Source of the DNA: VAXT01 sp038040395
GTDB taxonomy: Bacteria > Actinomycetota > Thermoleophilia > Gaiellales > Gaiellaceae
NCBI GenBank assembly: GCA_038040395.1
Contig: JBBPIJ010000017.1
Span: 1-47,345 of the forward strand
DNA length: 47,345 nt
Direction: 5' to 3'
The notes under the pieces were generated by a model that saw nothing but the letters and a program-made list of their open reading frames with translations, was not told where the DNA came from and made no database searches. The translations under genes and the position numbers were made by a program. Of the stretch, positions 1-7,669 are shown in pieces; positions within the stretch are counted from its first letter, which is position 1, and each line of letters begins with the position of its first letter.

Positions 1-1
1 A

Positions 2-74
2 CAGGGGCGGCAGGACTCGAACCTGCAACCCCCGGTTTTGGAGACCGGTGCTCTGCCAATTGAGCTACGCCCCT
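2..74 (-). tRNA. tRNA-Trp (CCA)
   Basis: Read on the minus strand, the segment folds as a 73-nt cloverleaf. The 7-bp acceptor stem is AGGGGCG with CGCCCCT, the D-arm has GCTC...GAGC, and the T-arm holds GTTCGAGTC. The anticodon loop is TCTCCAAAA, giving anticodon CCA (Trp). The discriminator base is G, as usual for bacterial tRNA-Trp. The CCA end is not encoded. Confidence 0.95.
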
Positions 75-128
75 AGGTTCGGATCACCGATTGTACTGCG
101 GCCCTTCGCGGCCAGTAGAGTCGCGCCC

Positions 129-311
129 GTGGCCGGTGGTCAGCGTCGTGCGCTCGGGGCGCTCTTTCTCTTTCTTGCCGTTCTCTTCGCCGGCATCGGG
201 TACGCGGCACTGCTGGCGGGGGTCTGGGTGATCGCGGCGGCGGGCGTCGCGCTCGCGCTCTGGATCGGCAGCTTCGGCCTCCGGGCGCTCCTGGTGAGAC
301 GTGCTCGCTGA
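129..311 (+). CDS. small two-helix membrane protein
   Basis: A 60-residue product starting at GTG 129; the open frame continues upstream to 48 but that part overlaps the tRNA-Trp gene on the other strand, so the later start is preferred. Two hydrophobic helices are seen at about residues 9-30 and 33-55, followed by a basic tail ending RRAR, which suggests the C terminus is cytoplasmic. No family is recognised. It lies 34 bp upstream of the sigma factor gene on the same strand and may be co-transcribed with it. Confidence 0.55.
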   Translation: MAGGQRRALGALFLFLAVLFAGIGYAALLAGVWVIAAAGVALALWIGSFGLRALLVRRAR

Positions 312-345
312 GGATTCGGCCGCGAAGCGCCGTATTCTCTAAGGC

Positions 346-1131
346 GTGGCGCAGACCGACGACACCCAGGGGCTGTGGCAGGAGTTCATCAGGTCTCACG
401 ACCAGGCGGTGCGCGACCGGCTGATCCTCACGTACGCGCCGCTTGTCAAGTACGTCGCCGGGCGACTCGGCAGCGGGCTCCCCGCGCATGTGGACGAGGG
501 CGACCTTGTCTCCTACGGCCTCCTGGGGCTCATCGGCGCGATCGAGCGCTACGACCCGGATCGCGATGTGAAGTTCGAGACGTTTGCGATCGCGCGGATC
601 AAGGGCGCGATCATCGACGAGCTGCGCGCGCTGGACTGGGTGCCGCGATCGGTGCGGGCGCGAGCCCGACAGATCGAGCGCGCGATCGCGGATCTCGAGG
701 CAAGGCTCCACCGTGCGCCCACCGATGACGAGATCGCGGGCAAGCTCGGGATTGCCACCGAGGAGCTCGAGGAGAGCCTGACCGAGATCTCACGCTCGTC
801 GATCGGCGCGCTCGACGAGCTCTGGACGATCTCCTCCTCGGGGGGTGACCAGGTCGCTCTGATCGACACGATCGAGGACACCCACGGGCCGGAGCCGCAG
901 ACGGCCCTCGCTCAGACGGAGCTCAAGGAAGCCCTCGGCGAGGCGATCGCCCGTCTGCCCGAGCGGGAGAAGCTCGTCGTGACGCTCTACTACTACGAGG
1001 AGCTGACCTTGCGCGAGATCGGCGAGGTGCTCGGCGTGACCGAGTCGCGGGTCTCGCAGCTGCACACGAAGGCGGTCCTCCGCCTCAAAGCGCACCTCGG
1101 CGGCGTGCCGGCGCGCGACTCCGCCCCGTAG
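346..1131 (+). CDS. RNA polymerase sigma factor, FliA/WhiG (sigma-28) family
   Basis: A 261-residue group 3 sigma factor that directs RNA polymerase to a specialised promoter set. Region 2 is visible at about residues 25-95 (YDPDRDVKFETFAIARIKGAI, split here only by family convention, followed by the DELR-x-LDWVPRSVR block typical of FliA/WhiG). Region 3 lies at about 100-170 and region 4 at about 200-250, with the helix-turn-helix TLREIGEVLGVTESRVSQ. The length equals that of WhiG and FliA. The start is GTG 346 with only a weak AAGG upstream. In the actinobacteria WhiG controls sporulation and FliA controls motility; no flagellar or spore genes are present here to choose between them. Confidence 0.93.
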   Translation: MAQTDDTQGLWQEFIRSHDQAVRDRLILTYAPLVKYVAGRLGSGLPAHVDEGDLVSYGLLGLIGAIERYDPDRDVKFETFAIARIKGAIIDELRALDWVPRSVRARARQIERAIADLEARLHRAPTDDEIAGKLGIATEELEESLTEISRSSIGALDELWTISSSGGDQVALIDTIEDTHGPEPQTALAQTELKEALGEAIARLPEREKLVVTLYYYEELTLREIGEVLGVTESRVSQLHTKAVLRLKAHLGGVPARDSAP

Positions 1132-1137
1132 CCCACT

Positions 1138-1214
1138 CTTTAAGGCGCGCCCGGCCTCCTCCCCGCTGCGAGCGTAGCGAGGAGAAGCGCACGCGTGGGT
1201 CACGGGTTGGCGCC
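1138..1214 (+). repeat. dispersed 75-bp structured repeat, copy 1 (family R75a)
   Basis: Starts 7 bp after the sigma factor stop. It shares with the copies at 7188-7258 and 29615-29691 (inverted) a CCTCCTCCC block, a GCGAGCGTA-like block and a terminal ACGCGTGGGT block in the same order and spacing. The ends can pair: GGCGC at 1144-1148 with GCGCC at 1210-1214. Internally CTCCT...AGGAG and CGCT...AGCG can pair around positions 1157-1184. No coding role is apparent. Confidence 0.75.
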
Positions 1215-1286
1215 GGAACCGTGACGTTCTTTCCACGTCGATGCCTCGCTAAGATCGACTGAACCAAGGCCAGGAGGAGCATTCGC

Positions 1287-3338
1287 ATGCCCGCAGTCGA
1301 GCCCGGAAAGATCCGCAACGTCGCTGTCGTCGGTCACCGCGGCACCGGCAAGACCTCGCTCGTCGAGGCGATGCTCTTCCAGGCAGGCGCAACGAACCGG
1401 CTCGGTGTCGTCGAGCAGGGCACGACCGTCTCGGACTGGGACGAGGACGAGCAGAACAGGGAGATGTCGATCTCGGCCTCGCTCTGCCACCTCGAGTGGC
1501 AGGGCCGAAAGATCAACCTCATCGACACGCCCGGCGAGGCGAGCTTCCAGGGCGACGCGATCTCATCGCTGCACGTCGTCGAAGGGGCGCTCGTCACCGT
1601 CAGCGGGGTCATGGGCGTCGAGGTCCAGACCGCGCGCAACTGGCGCCGCGCCGAAGAGCTCGGCATCGCGCGCGTCGTCGTCGTGAACATGCTCGACCGG
1701 GAGCGTGCCGACTTCTACCGCACCCTGGAGCAGCTTCGCGCGCAGCTCGGCTCTCAGTGCGTTGCGATCCACTTGCCGATCGGATCCGAGCACGAGGTGA
1801 GCGGCATCGTCGACCTCCTGCACATGACCGCGTACACGAGCCCCGAGGGAGACCGTGAGGGGAGCCCGGGAGAGATCGCCGCCGAGCTCGCCGACCAGGT
1901 CGAGCAGTACCGAACCCAGCTCCTCGACTCCGTCGTCGAGACGGACGAGGGCCTGATGGAGCGCTACCTCGACGGGCAGGAGCTCTCGCCCGAGGAGGTC
2001 GCTTCCGCCATGAAGACGGCCGTGACCCGCGGGGAGCTCTTCCCGGTCGCGTGCGGAGTTGCGACGAAGAACCTCGGCACGACGGCCGTGCTCGACCTGC
2101 TCGTCGAGGGCATCCCGTCGCCCGCCAAGAAGGGAGCGCCGATCGAGATCGAGGGCGCCGAGAACGCAGCCTTTGTCTTCAAGACCGTCGCCGACCCCTT
2201 CGCGGGCCGCATCAACATCTTCCGTGTGCTCACCGGCAGGATCGGGTCGGACTCGACCGTCACCAACGTGCGCACACACGACAAGGAGCGCGTCGGCCAG
2301 TTGCTGACGCTCCAGGGCAAGGAGCACGAGCCGGCCCAGGAGTTCGGCGAGGGCGACCTCGGTGCGGTCTCCAAGCTGAAGGACGTGCGGACGGGCGACC
2401 TCCTGCTGGACGCCGACCGCGACGTCGAGCTGCCGAGCCTCGATTTCCCGGAGCCCGTCATGAGCTTCGCGATCACGCCGAAGGCCAAGGGCGACGAGGA
2501 GAAGGTCGCGACCTCGCTGCGCCGCCTGAGCGAGGAGGACCCGACTCTGCACCTCCAGCGCGACCCGCAGACCGGGGAGCAGCTGCTTTCGGGCATGACG
2601 CAGATGCATGTCGAGGTCGCCGTCGACCGGCTCAAGCGCCGCTTCGGCGTCGAGGTCGACCTGCGTCAGCCGCGCGTTCCCTATCTCGAGACGATCCGGA
2701 GAGAAGCAAAGGGGCACGGGCGCTACAAGAAGCAGACCGGCGGCCGCGGCCAGTTCGGCGACTGCCACATCGTGCTGGAGCCCCTCGAAGGGCACACCGG
2801 CTACGAGTTCGAGGACAAGATCGTCGGGGGAGTCATTCCTCAGAGCTTCCGGCCCGCCGTGGACAAGGGCATCCAGGAAGCGATGCAGCAGGGCGAATTG
2901 GCGGGGGCGCCGGTGCAAGGAGTGCGGGTGCGGCTCGTGGACGGCTCGTACCACACGGTCGACTCGTCGGAGATGGCGTTCAAGATCGCCGGCTCGATGG
3001 CGTTCAAGCAAGCCTACGAGGCGGCGGACCCCGTGCTGCTCGAGCCGATCATGGAGGTGGACGTGACCGTCCCCGACGACACGGTCGGCGCGGTGAATGG
3101 GGATCTCAACTCACGGCGGGGGCGACTGCAGGGAATGGAGCCGACCGGCGGAATGACCCACATCAAGGCCGAGGCGCCGATGGCCGAGATGCTCACCTAC
3201 GGCCAGGCGCTGACGTCGATGACCGGCGGCCGCGGCGATTATCACATGCAGTTCCTGCGCTACGACGAGGTGCCGAGCCATGTTGCGGAGAAACTGATCG
3301 CGGAGACGAAGAAGGAGCGAGAAGAGGCGAAAGTCTAG
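1287..3338 (+). CDS. elongation factor G-like protein (EF-G2 type)
   Basis: A 683-residue translational GTPase-like protein with the EF-G domain order: G domain (1-270), domain II (about 285-370), III, IV (about 455-580) and V. The P-loop GHRGTGKT is at residues 16-23 and DTPG at 80-83. Two catalytic features differ from EF-G: the His after DTPG is Glu84, and the NKxD base-recognition motif reads NMLD at 134-137. These changes resemble the actinobacterial EF-G2 paralogues, where GTP hydrolysis is reported to be weak or absent. The start is ATG 1287 with AGGAGG 8-10 bases upstream. A housekeeping EF-G is expected elsewhere in the genome. Its role in the cell is not settled; a ribosome-associated function is likely. 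Confidence 0.9.
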   Translation: MPAVEPGKIRNVAVVGHRGTGKTSLVEAMLFQAGATNRLGVVEQGTTVSDWDEDEQNREMSISASLCHLEWQGRKINLIDTPGEASFQGDAISSLHVVEGALVTVSGVMGVEVQTARNWRRAEELGIARVVVVNMLDRERADFYRTLEQLRAQLGSQCVAIHLPIGSEHEVSGIVDLLHMTAYTSPEGDREGSPGEIAAELADQVEQYRTQLLDSVVETDEGLMERYLDGQELSPEEVASAMKTAVTRGELFPVACGVATKNLGTTAVLDLLVEGIPSPAKKGAPIEIEGAENAAFVFKTVADPFAGRINIFRVLTGRIGSDSTVTNVRTHDKERVGQLLTLQGKEHEPAQEFGEGDLGAVSKLKDVRTGDLLLDADRDVELPSLDFPEPVMSFAITPKAKGDEEKVATSLRRLSEEDPTLHLQRDPQTGEQLLSGMTQMHVEVAVDRLKRRFGVEVDLRQPRVPYLETIRREAKGHGRYKKQTGGRGQFGDCHIVLEPLEGHTGYEFEDKIVGGVIPQSFRPAVDKGIQEAMQQGELAGAPVQGVRVRLVDGSYHTVDSSEMAFKIAGSMAFKQAYEAADPVLLEPIMEVDVTVPDDTVGAVNGDLNSRRGRLQGMEPTGGMTHIKAEAPMAEMLTYGQALTSMTGGRGDYHMQFLRYDEVPSHVAEKLIAETKKEREEAKV

Positions 3339-3372
3339 GTCTTGGAAGTCCTCCGCCTCTCGCTCCCGGCTT

Positions 3373-3552
3373 CTAGACCTTGACCGGCTCCGGCTGATCC
3401 TTCTTTAGCCGGCCGATCAGGTCTGCGACGTCTGCGAGCTCTTGCTCGAGGTCGCGCTGGTACTCCTCTAGCCGCTCGAGAACGCGCTCGGGCTCATAAA
3501 AGCGATGGCCCACGCCGCGGCGGGAGAAACGCCGGTGTCGTTGGTGGTGCAT
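3373..3552 (-). CDS. small basic/coiled-coil protein downstream of padR
   Basis: A 59-residue product whose N terminus is basic and His/Arg-rich (MHHQRHRRFSRRGVGHRF) and whose C-terminal half is a predicted coiled coil (about residues 25-55, ERLEEYQRDLEQELADVADL). The start ATG at 3552 follows the padR stop codon by 2 bases, with a GGAAGGGGG Shine-Dalgarno tract upstream, so the two genes are almost certainly translated from one message. The layout (short charged head, coiled-coil tail, next to a PadR gene) resembles DUF5320-type proteins, but the match is by eye only. It may partner the regulator. Confidence 0.7.
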   Translation of the reverse strand: MHHQRHRRFSRRGVGHRFYEPERVLERLEEYQRDLEQELADVADLIGRLKKDQPEPVKV

Positions 3553-3554
3553 GG

Positions 3555-3956
3555 TCACCCCCTTCCCTCTGCGTAGCGCTTGGAAAAAACGGAGATTTGC
3601 TGCTCGATCTTCTTGAAGGCCTCGACCCACTGTGCGAGCACTCGGCGGCCCGACTGAGTGATGACGTAGACGCGTTTCGCGGGGCCAGGGGCTTCCTCGT
3701 CCCAGGTCGACGTGACGAGGCCCTCCTGCTCGAGCGAACGGAGGATGCGGTACAGGTTGCCCATGTCGATTCGTTCGTTCGGCATCAGCGTCTGTAGCTC
3801 CACGAGAAGCTCGTAGCCGTGGCCGGGCGTGTCGCGGAGGACGAGGAGCACGGCAGGCTCGGTGAAACGCTCGAGCCGCGCACGCACGCGCCAGCGCCCC
3901 GGCCCGACGCGACGGCGCGACCGGACGCCTCTCGGGAGCTGCATGCGCCCCGTCAC
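3555..3956 (-). CDS. PadR-family transcriptional regulator
   Basis: A 133-residue protein with the PadR winged helix: the hydrophobic helix AVLLVLRDTPGHGYELLVEL (about 35-54), the recognition segment MGNLYRILRSLEQEGLV (about 67-83) and the wing RVYVITQSGRRVL (about 95-107), then a C-terminal dimerisation helix. GTG 3956 is preceded by GAGGAGGG. An ATG four codons later is a possible alternative start. The AT-rich palindromic sequence just upstream (3974-3990) is a likely autoregulatory operator. Effector and targets are unknown; the co-transcribed small coiled-coil gene is the closest candidate partner. Confidence 0.9.
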   Translation of the reverse strand: MTGRMQLPRGVRSRRRVGPGRWRVRARLERFTEPAVLLVLRDTPGHGYELLVELQTLMPNERIDMGNLYRILRSLEQEGLVTSTWDEEAPGPAKRVYVITQSGRRVLAQWVEAFKKIEQQISVFSKRYAEGRG

Positions 3957-3973
3957 GTTCCCTCCTCGTGAAT

Positions 3974-3990
3974 TACAGTGTAAAACACAG
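3974..3990. promoter_or_regulatory. candidate PadR operator/promoter element
   Basis: Upstream of padR lies an unusually AT-rich stretch with two overlapping perfect palindromes, TTACAGTGTAA (3974-3982 arms TTAC/GTAA) and GTGTAAAACAC (3978-3988). Short inverted repeats built on TGT/ACA are typical of PadR operators. On the minus strand the same bases could supply a -10 region about 25 bases before the gene's Shine-Dalgarno sequence. Binding is inferred from position and symmetry only. Confidence 0.5.
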
Positions 3991-4047
3991 TTAGCGGAGC
4001 CTAGCAGCGCGAGGAGACGCTGACGAGCGGGCTATATAGTCGAGGCC

Positions 4048-4659
4048 ATGCGGTCTTCACGAATGGCAATCGCGCAGGTCTGCGCGATCTGCGACCGGTC
4101 GCTCCTCGTCGGCGAGCGAACGACGCGGTTCTCCCCCGAGGGCGAGGACTTCGTCGACGTCTGTCCGCTCTGCCAGGAGATCGCGGCCGAACAGGGCTGG
4201 CTGAAGGAAGGCAGCCCGACCACGCCGACGTTCGAGGAGGAGCCGCGCCGGAAGAAGTTCAGCCTCGGCACCTTCCTCGATCCCCGCCGCGCCGCTCCCG
4301 AGGAGACGCTCGCCCCCGAACCGATCCTGCGGCGCCTGTCCGAACCGGAGCGAGCGATGGTCGAAGCGGCCGACCTCTTCAACGCGAGCCCGTACCGGCG
4401 CACCGTCGGTGGGATCGGGAAGAGCCTGGGGAAGCCGCACGCGAGCGTCGTGCCGCTCTCGGGTGTGAACACCGAGGTCGTGGTCACGGTCGCCTGGGAC
4501 ATCTCGTGGTACCAGTACCGCGTCCTCTTCGATTCCGCGCAACCGGTCCGGCTCGCCGAGCGCGGCCATGAGCTGAACGAGCTCGAGCCCTCCTTCAGGA
4601 CCTGGAACGCCCGGGTCGATCCGGACGGCCGCGTCGTCCCGGAGATCGCACGCCTGTAG
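4048..4659 (+). CDS. hypothetical protein with N-terminal zinc-ribbon-like cysteines
   Basis: A 203-residue protein with two CxxC pairs (CAICDRS near residue 12 and CPLCQE near residue 40), a spacing that fits a treble-clef or zinc-ribbon fold. The middle (about 65-105) is charged and probably flexible. The C-terminal half (about 110-200, from RRLSEPERAMVEAADLFN) contains a compact domain with WDISWYQYRVLFD. ATG 4048 is used; ATG 4063 is an alternative. The next gene starts 27 bp downstream, so the two probably form one unit. The function is not recognised. Confidence 0.75.
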   Translation: MRSSRMAIAQVCAICDRSLLVGERTTRFSPEGEDFVDVCPLCQEIAAEQGWLKEGSPTTPTFEEEPRRKKFSLGTFLDPRRAAPEETLAPEPILRRLSEPERAMVEAADLFNASPYRRTVGGIGKSLGKPHASVVPLSGVNTEVVVTVAWDISWYQYRVLFDSAQPVRLAERGHELNELEPSFRTWNARVDPDGRVVPEIARL

Positions 4660-4686
4660 CCGGGAAGCCAACCTACACTTAGATCG

Positions 4687-4935
4687 ATGATCTATTGCGT
4701 GATCCCGCGAGAGCTCGAGGACGAGCTCTTCACCAAGATGGTCGAGTACTACAAGGACAACCCGAATGTGACGGTCATCCTCGAACGCCGTGAAGGCCCC
4801 GATCGTCGCACGGGCCGCGAGAGCGGAGGCAAGCGCGAGCTACGCGACCGGCGCCGTCCACGCATCCCGGGCACGTTCCTCGACGCCGAGGGCTCGGAAG
4901 CCGGCGATGAGGAGAGTTCGGCGAAACGTGGCTGA
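4687..4935 (+). CDS. small conserved-looking protein, Arg/Asp/Glu-rich C terminus
   Basis: An 82-residue protein. The first 35 residues (MIYCVIPRELEDELFTKMVEYY and the following VTVILERRE) look folded, with an alpha-beta pattern. The remainder is highly charged, with repeated RR motifs and a D/E-rich end, and is likely disordered. It follows the zinc-ribbon-like gene by 27 bp on the same strand. The product of 4048-4659 also ends in a region without a recognisable family, so the pair may act together. No known function is assigned. Confidence 0.7.
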   Translation: MIYCVIPRELEDELFTKMVEYYKDNPNVTVILERREGPDRRTGRESGGKRELRDRRRPRIPGTFLDAEGSEAGDEESSAKRG

Positions 4936-4957
4936 GTCGCCGGGCCGCGCTGAAGAC

Positions 4958-5063
4958 GGCCCTGTCGGCAAAGCCGCCAGGGCCTTTGAGTCGGCGTCGC
5001 AAGCGACGCCTCAGCGCCCCGATGCCGGGTCCTCAGTCGCCCCGATAGTTCGACTATCGGGGC
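4958..5063. repeat. three consecutive stem-loops in the 4936-5144 intergenic region
   Basis: Three strong hairpins follow one another. GGCCCTG/CAGGGCC lies at 4958-4984 with an inner CGGC-AAA-GCCG. GGCGTCGC-AA-GCGACGCC lies at 4993-5010. An 11-bp stem, GCCCCGATAGT with a TCG loop, lies at 5039-5063. None is followed by a T-run. The middle hairpin resembles the first hairpin of the repeat pair at 29196 and 33061. The rest of this 209-bp gap shows no gene. Confidence 0.7.
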
Positions 5064-5144
5064 TCCCTGCGTCCGCGTCCTCGGAACGAGCATCGCACCC
5101 CGGCAACGAGCAACGTTCCACCGAACTCTCCTAGTATCCGCGCC

Positions 5145-6644
5145 GTGGCAATCCTGGGCGCGAAGACCTTCCAGAACTACATCGCCGGCGAGTGGGTGGA
5201 TGCCGCCTCCGGCGAGACCTTCGCGAGCGCGAGTCCCGCCAACGGCGAGACCGTCGGCGTCTTCCCGCGCTCGGGGCCCGAGGACGTCGACCGGGCAGTC
5301 GCGGCTGCGAAAGAGACGTACGAGGACTGGCGGCTCGTGCCGGCGCCGAAGCGCGGCGAGATCCTCTTTCGCTTCGCGCAGCTCCTGAGCGAGAACAAGG
5401 AGGAGCTCGCGCAGCTGATGACGCGCGAGATGGGCAAGGTTCTGCCCGAGGCCCGGGGAGACGTGCAGGAGGCCGTCGACATGGCCTACTACATGGGCGG
5501 CGAGGGCCGGCGCCTCTTCGGGCAGACGACTCCCTCCGAGCTCCGCGACAAGTTCAACATGAGCGTGCGCCAGCCGATTGGTGTCGTCGGCGTGATCACG
5601 CCGTGGAACTTCCCGATCGCGATCCCCTCCTGGAAGATCCTGCCGGCGCTGGTCTGCGGCAACACAGTCGTCTTCAAGCCGGCGACCGACACTCCGGCGC
5701 TCGGCGAGCGCTTCGTCGAGCTTTTGAACGAGTCCGGAGTTCCCGCGGGCGTCGTCAACATCGTCCACGGGGGTGGGGGAGAGGTCGGTAACGCGATCGT
5801 CACGCACCCGGACGTTCCGGTGATCACGCTGACGGGCTCGCGCGAGACAGGCGTCCAGGTGACGAAGGATGCGGCCGACCGTCTGAAGCACGTCCACCTC
5901 GAGCTCGGCGGCAAGAACGCGATCATCGTCCTCGACGACGCCGACCTCGACCTGGCGGTTGACGGAATCATCTGGTCCGGGTTCGGCACCTCGGGTCAGC
6001 GCTGCACCGCCGCGAGCCGCGTGATCGCACACGAGGCGGTCTACGACGAGCTCGTCTCACGGTTCGTCGCGCAGGCCGAGAAGCTCCGGCTCGGAGTTGG
6101 CTGGGATGAGGACACCGACGTGGGCCCGGTGATCAACCAGTCTGCGCTCGACAAGATTCACTCGTACACGACGATCGGCAAGGACGAGGGCGCGACACTG
6201 CTGACCGGCGGCGAGGTGGCGTCCGGCAACGGGCTCGACAAGGGCTTCTACTACCGGCCGACGATCTTCGGCGACGTCGATCCCGAGATGCGGATCGCCC
6301 AGGAGGAGATCTTCGGGCCGACAGTCGCCGTGATCAAGGTTCGCGACCTGGACGAGGCGATTCGTGTGTCGAATGGGATCAAGTACGGGCTCTCGTCCTC
6401 GATCTTCACCGACGACGTGAACAAGGCGTTCCGAGCCATGCGGGACCTGAAGGCCGGCATCACGTACATCAACGCCGGGACGATTGGAGCCGAGGTTCAC
6501 TTGCCCTTCGGCGGCGTCAAGGACACGGGCAACGGCCACCGCGAGGCGGGGCAGGCTGCGCTCGACTTCTTCACCGAGTGGAAGTCGATCTACGTCGATT
6601 ACTCGGGAAAACTCCAACGGGCTCAGATCGACACCGCGGAGTAA
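5145..6644 (+). CDS. NAD(P)-dependent aldehyde dehydrogenase
   Basis: A 499-residue enzyme of the ALDH superfamily that oxidises an aldehyde to its carboxylate with NAD(P)+. The family landmarks are all present: PWNFP (substrate/cofactor Asn), FKPATDTP, TLTGSRETG, the general-base ELGGKN and the nucleophile in SGQRCTA. The C terminus has the EEIFGPTVAV and LPFGGVKDTGNGHREAG motifs. The NAGTIGAEVHLPFGG segment resembles ALDH7-like and semialdehyde dehydrogenases, but the substrate cannot be named. It starts at GTG 5145 and is followed after 4 bases by the kinase gene, so the two are probably in an operon. Confidence 0.92.
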   Translation: MAILGAKTFQNYIAGEWVDAASGETFASASPANGETVGVFPRSGPEDVDRAVAAAKETYEDWRLVPAPKRGEILFRFAQLLSENKEELAQLMTREMGKVLPEARGDVQEAVDMAYYMGGEGRRLFGQTTPSELRDKFNMSVRQPIGVVGVITPWNFPIAIPSWKILPALVCGNTVVFKPATDTPALGERFVELLNESGVPAGVVNIVHGGGGEVGNAIVTHPDVPVITLTGSRETGVQVTKDAADRLKHVHLELGGKNAIIVLDDADLDLAVDGIIWSGFGTSGQRCTAASRVIAHEAVYDELVSRFVAQAEKLRLGVGWDEDTDVGPVINQSALDKIHSYTTIGKDEGATLLTGGEVASGNGLDKGFYYRPTIFGDVDPEMRIAQEEIFGPTVAVIKVRDLDEAIRVSNGIKYGLSSSIFTDDVNKAFRAMRDLKAGITYINAGTIGAEVHLPFGGVKDTGNGHREAGQAALDFFTEWKSIYVDYSGKLQRAQIDTAE

Positions 6645-6648
6645 CAGC

Positions 6649-7191
6649 ATGGCGGGCCGGCCCCGCAAGATCGTCGTCATCGGCACGACCTGCTCCGGGA
6701 AGTCGTCGCTCGCCCGACGTCTCGCCGAGCACGAAGGAAGACCGTACGTCGAGCTCGATGCCCTCCACTGGGGGCCGAACTGGTCCGCGCCCTCGGATGT
6801 CGAGTTCAAGGCCCTCGTCCTCCCGGCAATCGACTCGGATGCCTGGGTCGTCGACGGGAGCTACCACGGCAAGCTCGGAGACCTCGTGCTCGAGCAGGCC
6901 GACCTCGTTGTTTGGCTCGACCTACCCCTGCGGACGATCCTTCCCCGCCTCCTGAGCCGCACGCTTGATCGAGTCCGCACGGGCGTCGAGCTCTGGAACG
7001 GAAACCGCGAGACCTGGCGCGGCGCGTTCTTGAGTCGCGACTCCCTGTTCCTCTGGGTGCTGACGACGCACCGGGACCGGCGCCGAAGGTACGAAGCCCG
7101 TCTCGCCCGGTACAACATGGTCCGTCTGCGTTCGTCACGCGAGGCGGAAGCCTGGCTCGAGCGTGAGCTCTCCGCGCCGACCGCTACTTAG
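6649..7191 (+). CDS. P-loop kinase-like protein (adenylate kinase/FlaR topology-modulation type)
   Basis: A 180-residue P-loop NTPase with Walker A GTTCSGKSS at about residues 11-19. A WVVDGSYHGK segment (about 67-76) and LVVWLDLP (about 86-93, Walker B-like) match the DNA topology-modulation (FlaR) and small nucleotide/shikimate-kinase-like group. The open frame extends upstream into the aldehyde dehydrogenase gene; ATG 6649, four bases after that gene's stop, is the sensible start. The substrate is unknown. Its stop codon overlaps the start of a 75-bp dispersed repeat. Confidence 0.82.
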   Translation: MAGRPRKIVVIGTTCSGKSSLARRLAEHEGRPYVELDALHWGPNWSAPSDVEFKALVLPAIDSDAWVVDGSYHGKLGDLVLEQADLVVWLDLPLRTILPRLLSRTLDRVRTGVELWNGNRETWRGAFLSRDSLFLWVLTTHRDRRRRYEARLARYNMVRLRSSREAEAWLERELSAPTAT

Positions 7192-7258
7192 GTACAGCCA
7201 ACCTCCTCCCGAGGCGAGCGTATCGGCGCGCGGCGTACGCGTGGGTCACAGCTCTGTG
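7188..7258 (+). repeat. dispersed 75-bp structured repeat, copy 2 (family R75a)
   Basis: Overlaps the stop codon of the kinase gene. It has the CCAACCTCCTCCC block at about 7198-7210, GCGAGCGTA at about 7214-7222 and TACGCGTGGGTCACAG near the end, in the same order as the copies at 1138 and 29615. The ends pair through ACAG (7194-7197) with CTGT (7254-7257). Its CCTCCT core is complementary to a Shine-Dalgarno sequence. Confidence 0.75.
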
Positions 7259-7345
7259 TCGAATGTGTCCGCTATGCCTGAGTCGCCCTCGCCGAGTGTT
7301 GAGCCATCCTCTTCATCCTTTTCGACGGTGTGTGAGAGTGCGACC

Positions 7346-7669
7346 GTGACCGAGCCCAGCGCGAATCGCAAGCTCGTCGTCTTCGTCCCCGCCCAAGCGC
7401 TCGACGCCGTGCGCGACGCCGTCTTTGCGGCAGGAGCAGGTCGAATCGGCGACTACGAGCGCTGCTCCTGGTACACGGAGGGGACCGGGACGTTCCTCGC
7501 CGGAGAGGGCGCCGAGCCCACCATCGGTGAAAGCGGACGCGAGGAGCATGTCCCCGAGCTGCGCCTGGAGACGGTCTATCCGGCCGAACGCGAGGCTGAG
7601 GTCGTCCAAGCGCTTCGGGGCGCGCATCCGTACGAGGAGCCGGCCTTCGATCTCTACCCACTTCAGTGA
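7346..7669 (+). CDS. NIF3/YqfO C-terminal (CutA-like) domain protein
   Basis: A 107-residue protein made of one ferredoxin-like domain. KLVVFVPAQALDAVRDAVFA, the GAGRIGDYERCSW turn and the terminal GAHPYEEPAFDLYPL match the regulatory domain inserted in NIF3/YqfO proteins, here free-standing. GTG 7346 is preferred because it puts the start just before the domain. ATG 7274 would add a Ser/Pro-rich tail not expected in the family. The stop overlaps the RNase H start (GTGA), indicating translational coupling. Its function is unclear; the domain is thought to bind metals or small ligands. Confidence 0.75.
   Translation: MTEPSANRKLVVFVPAQALDAVRDAVFAAGAGRIGDYERCSWYTEGTGTFLAGEGAEPTIGESGREEHVPELRLETVYPAEREAEVVQALRGAHPYEEPAFDLYPLQ

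Noticed and set aside
1563..3011. 482-residue minus-strand ORF inside the EF-G2 gene
   Set aside because: It is the mirror of a GC-rich coding strand with no domain motifs, while the plus strand encodes a complete EF-G-like protein. The same holds for long minus-strand frames inside aldehyde dehydrogenase, FAD oxidase and gatB.
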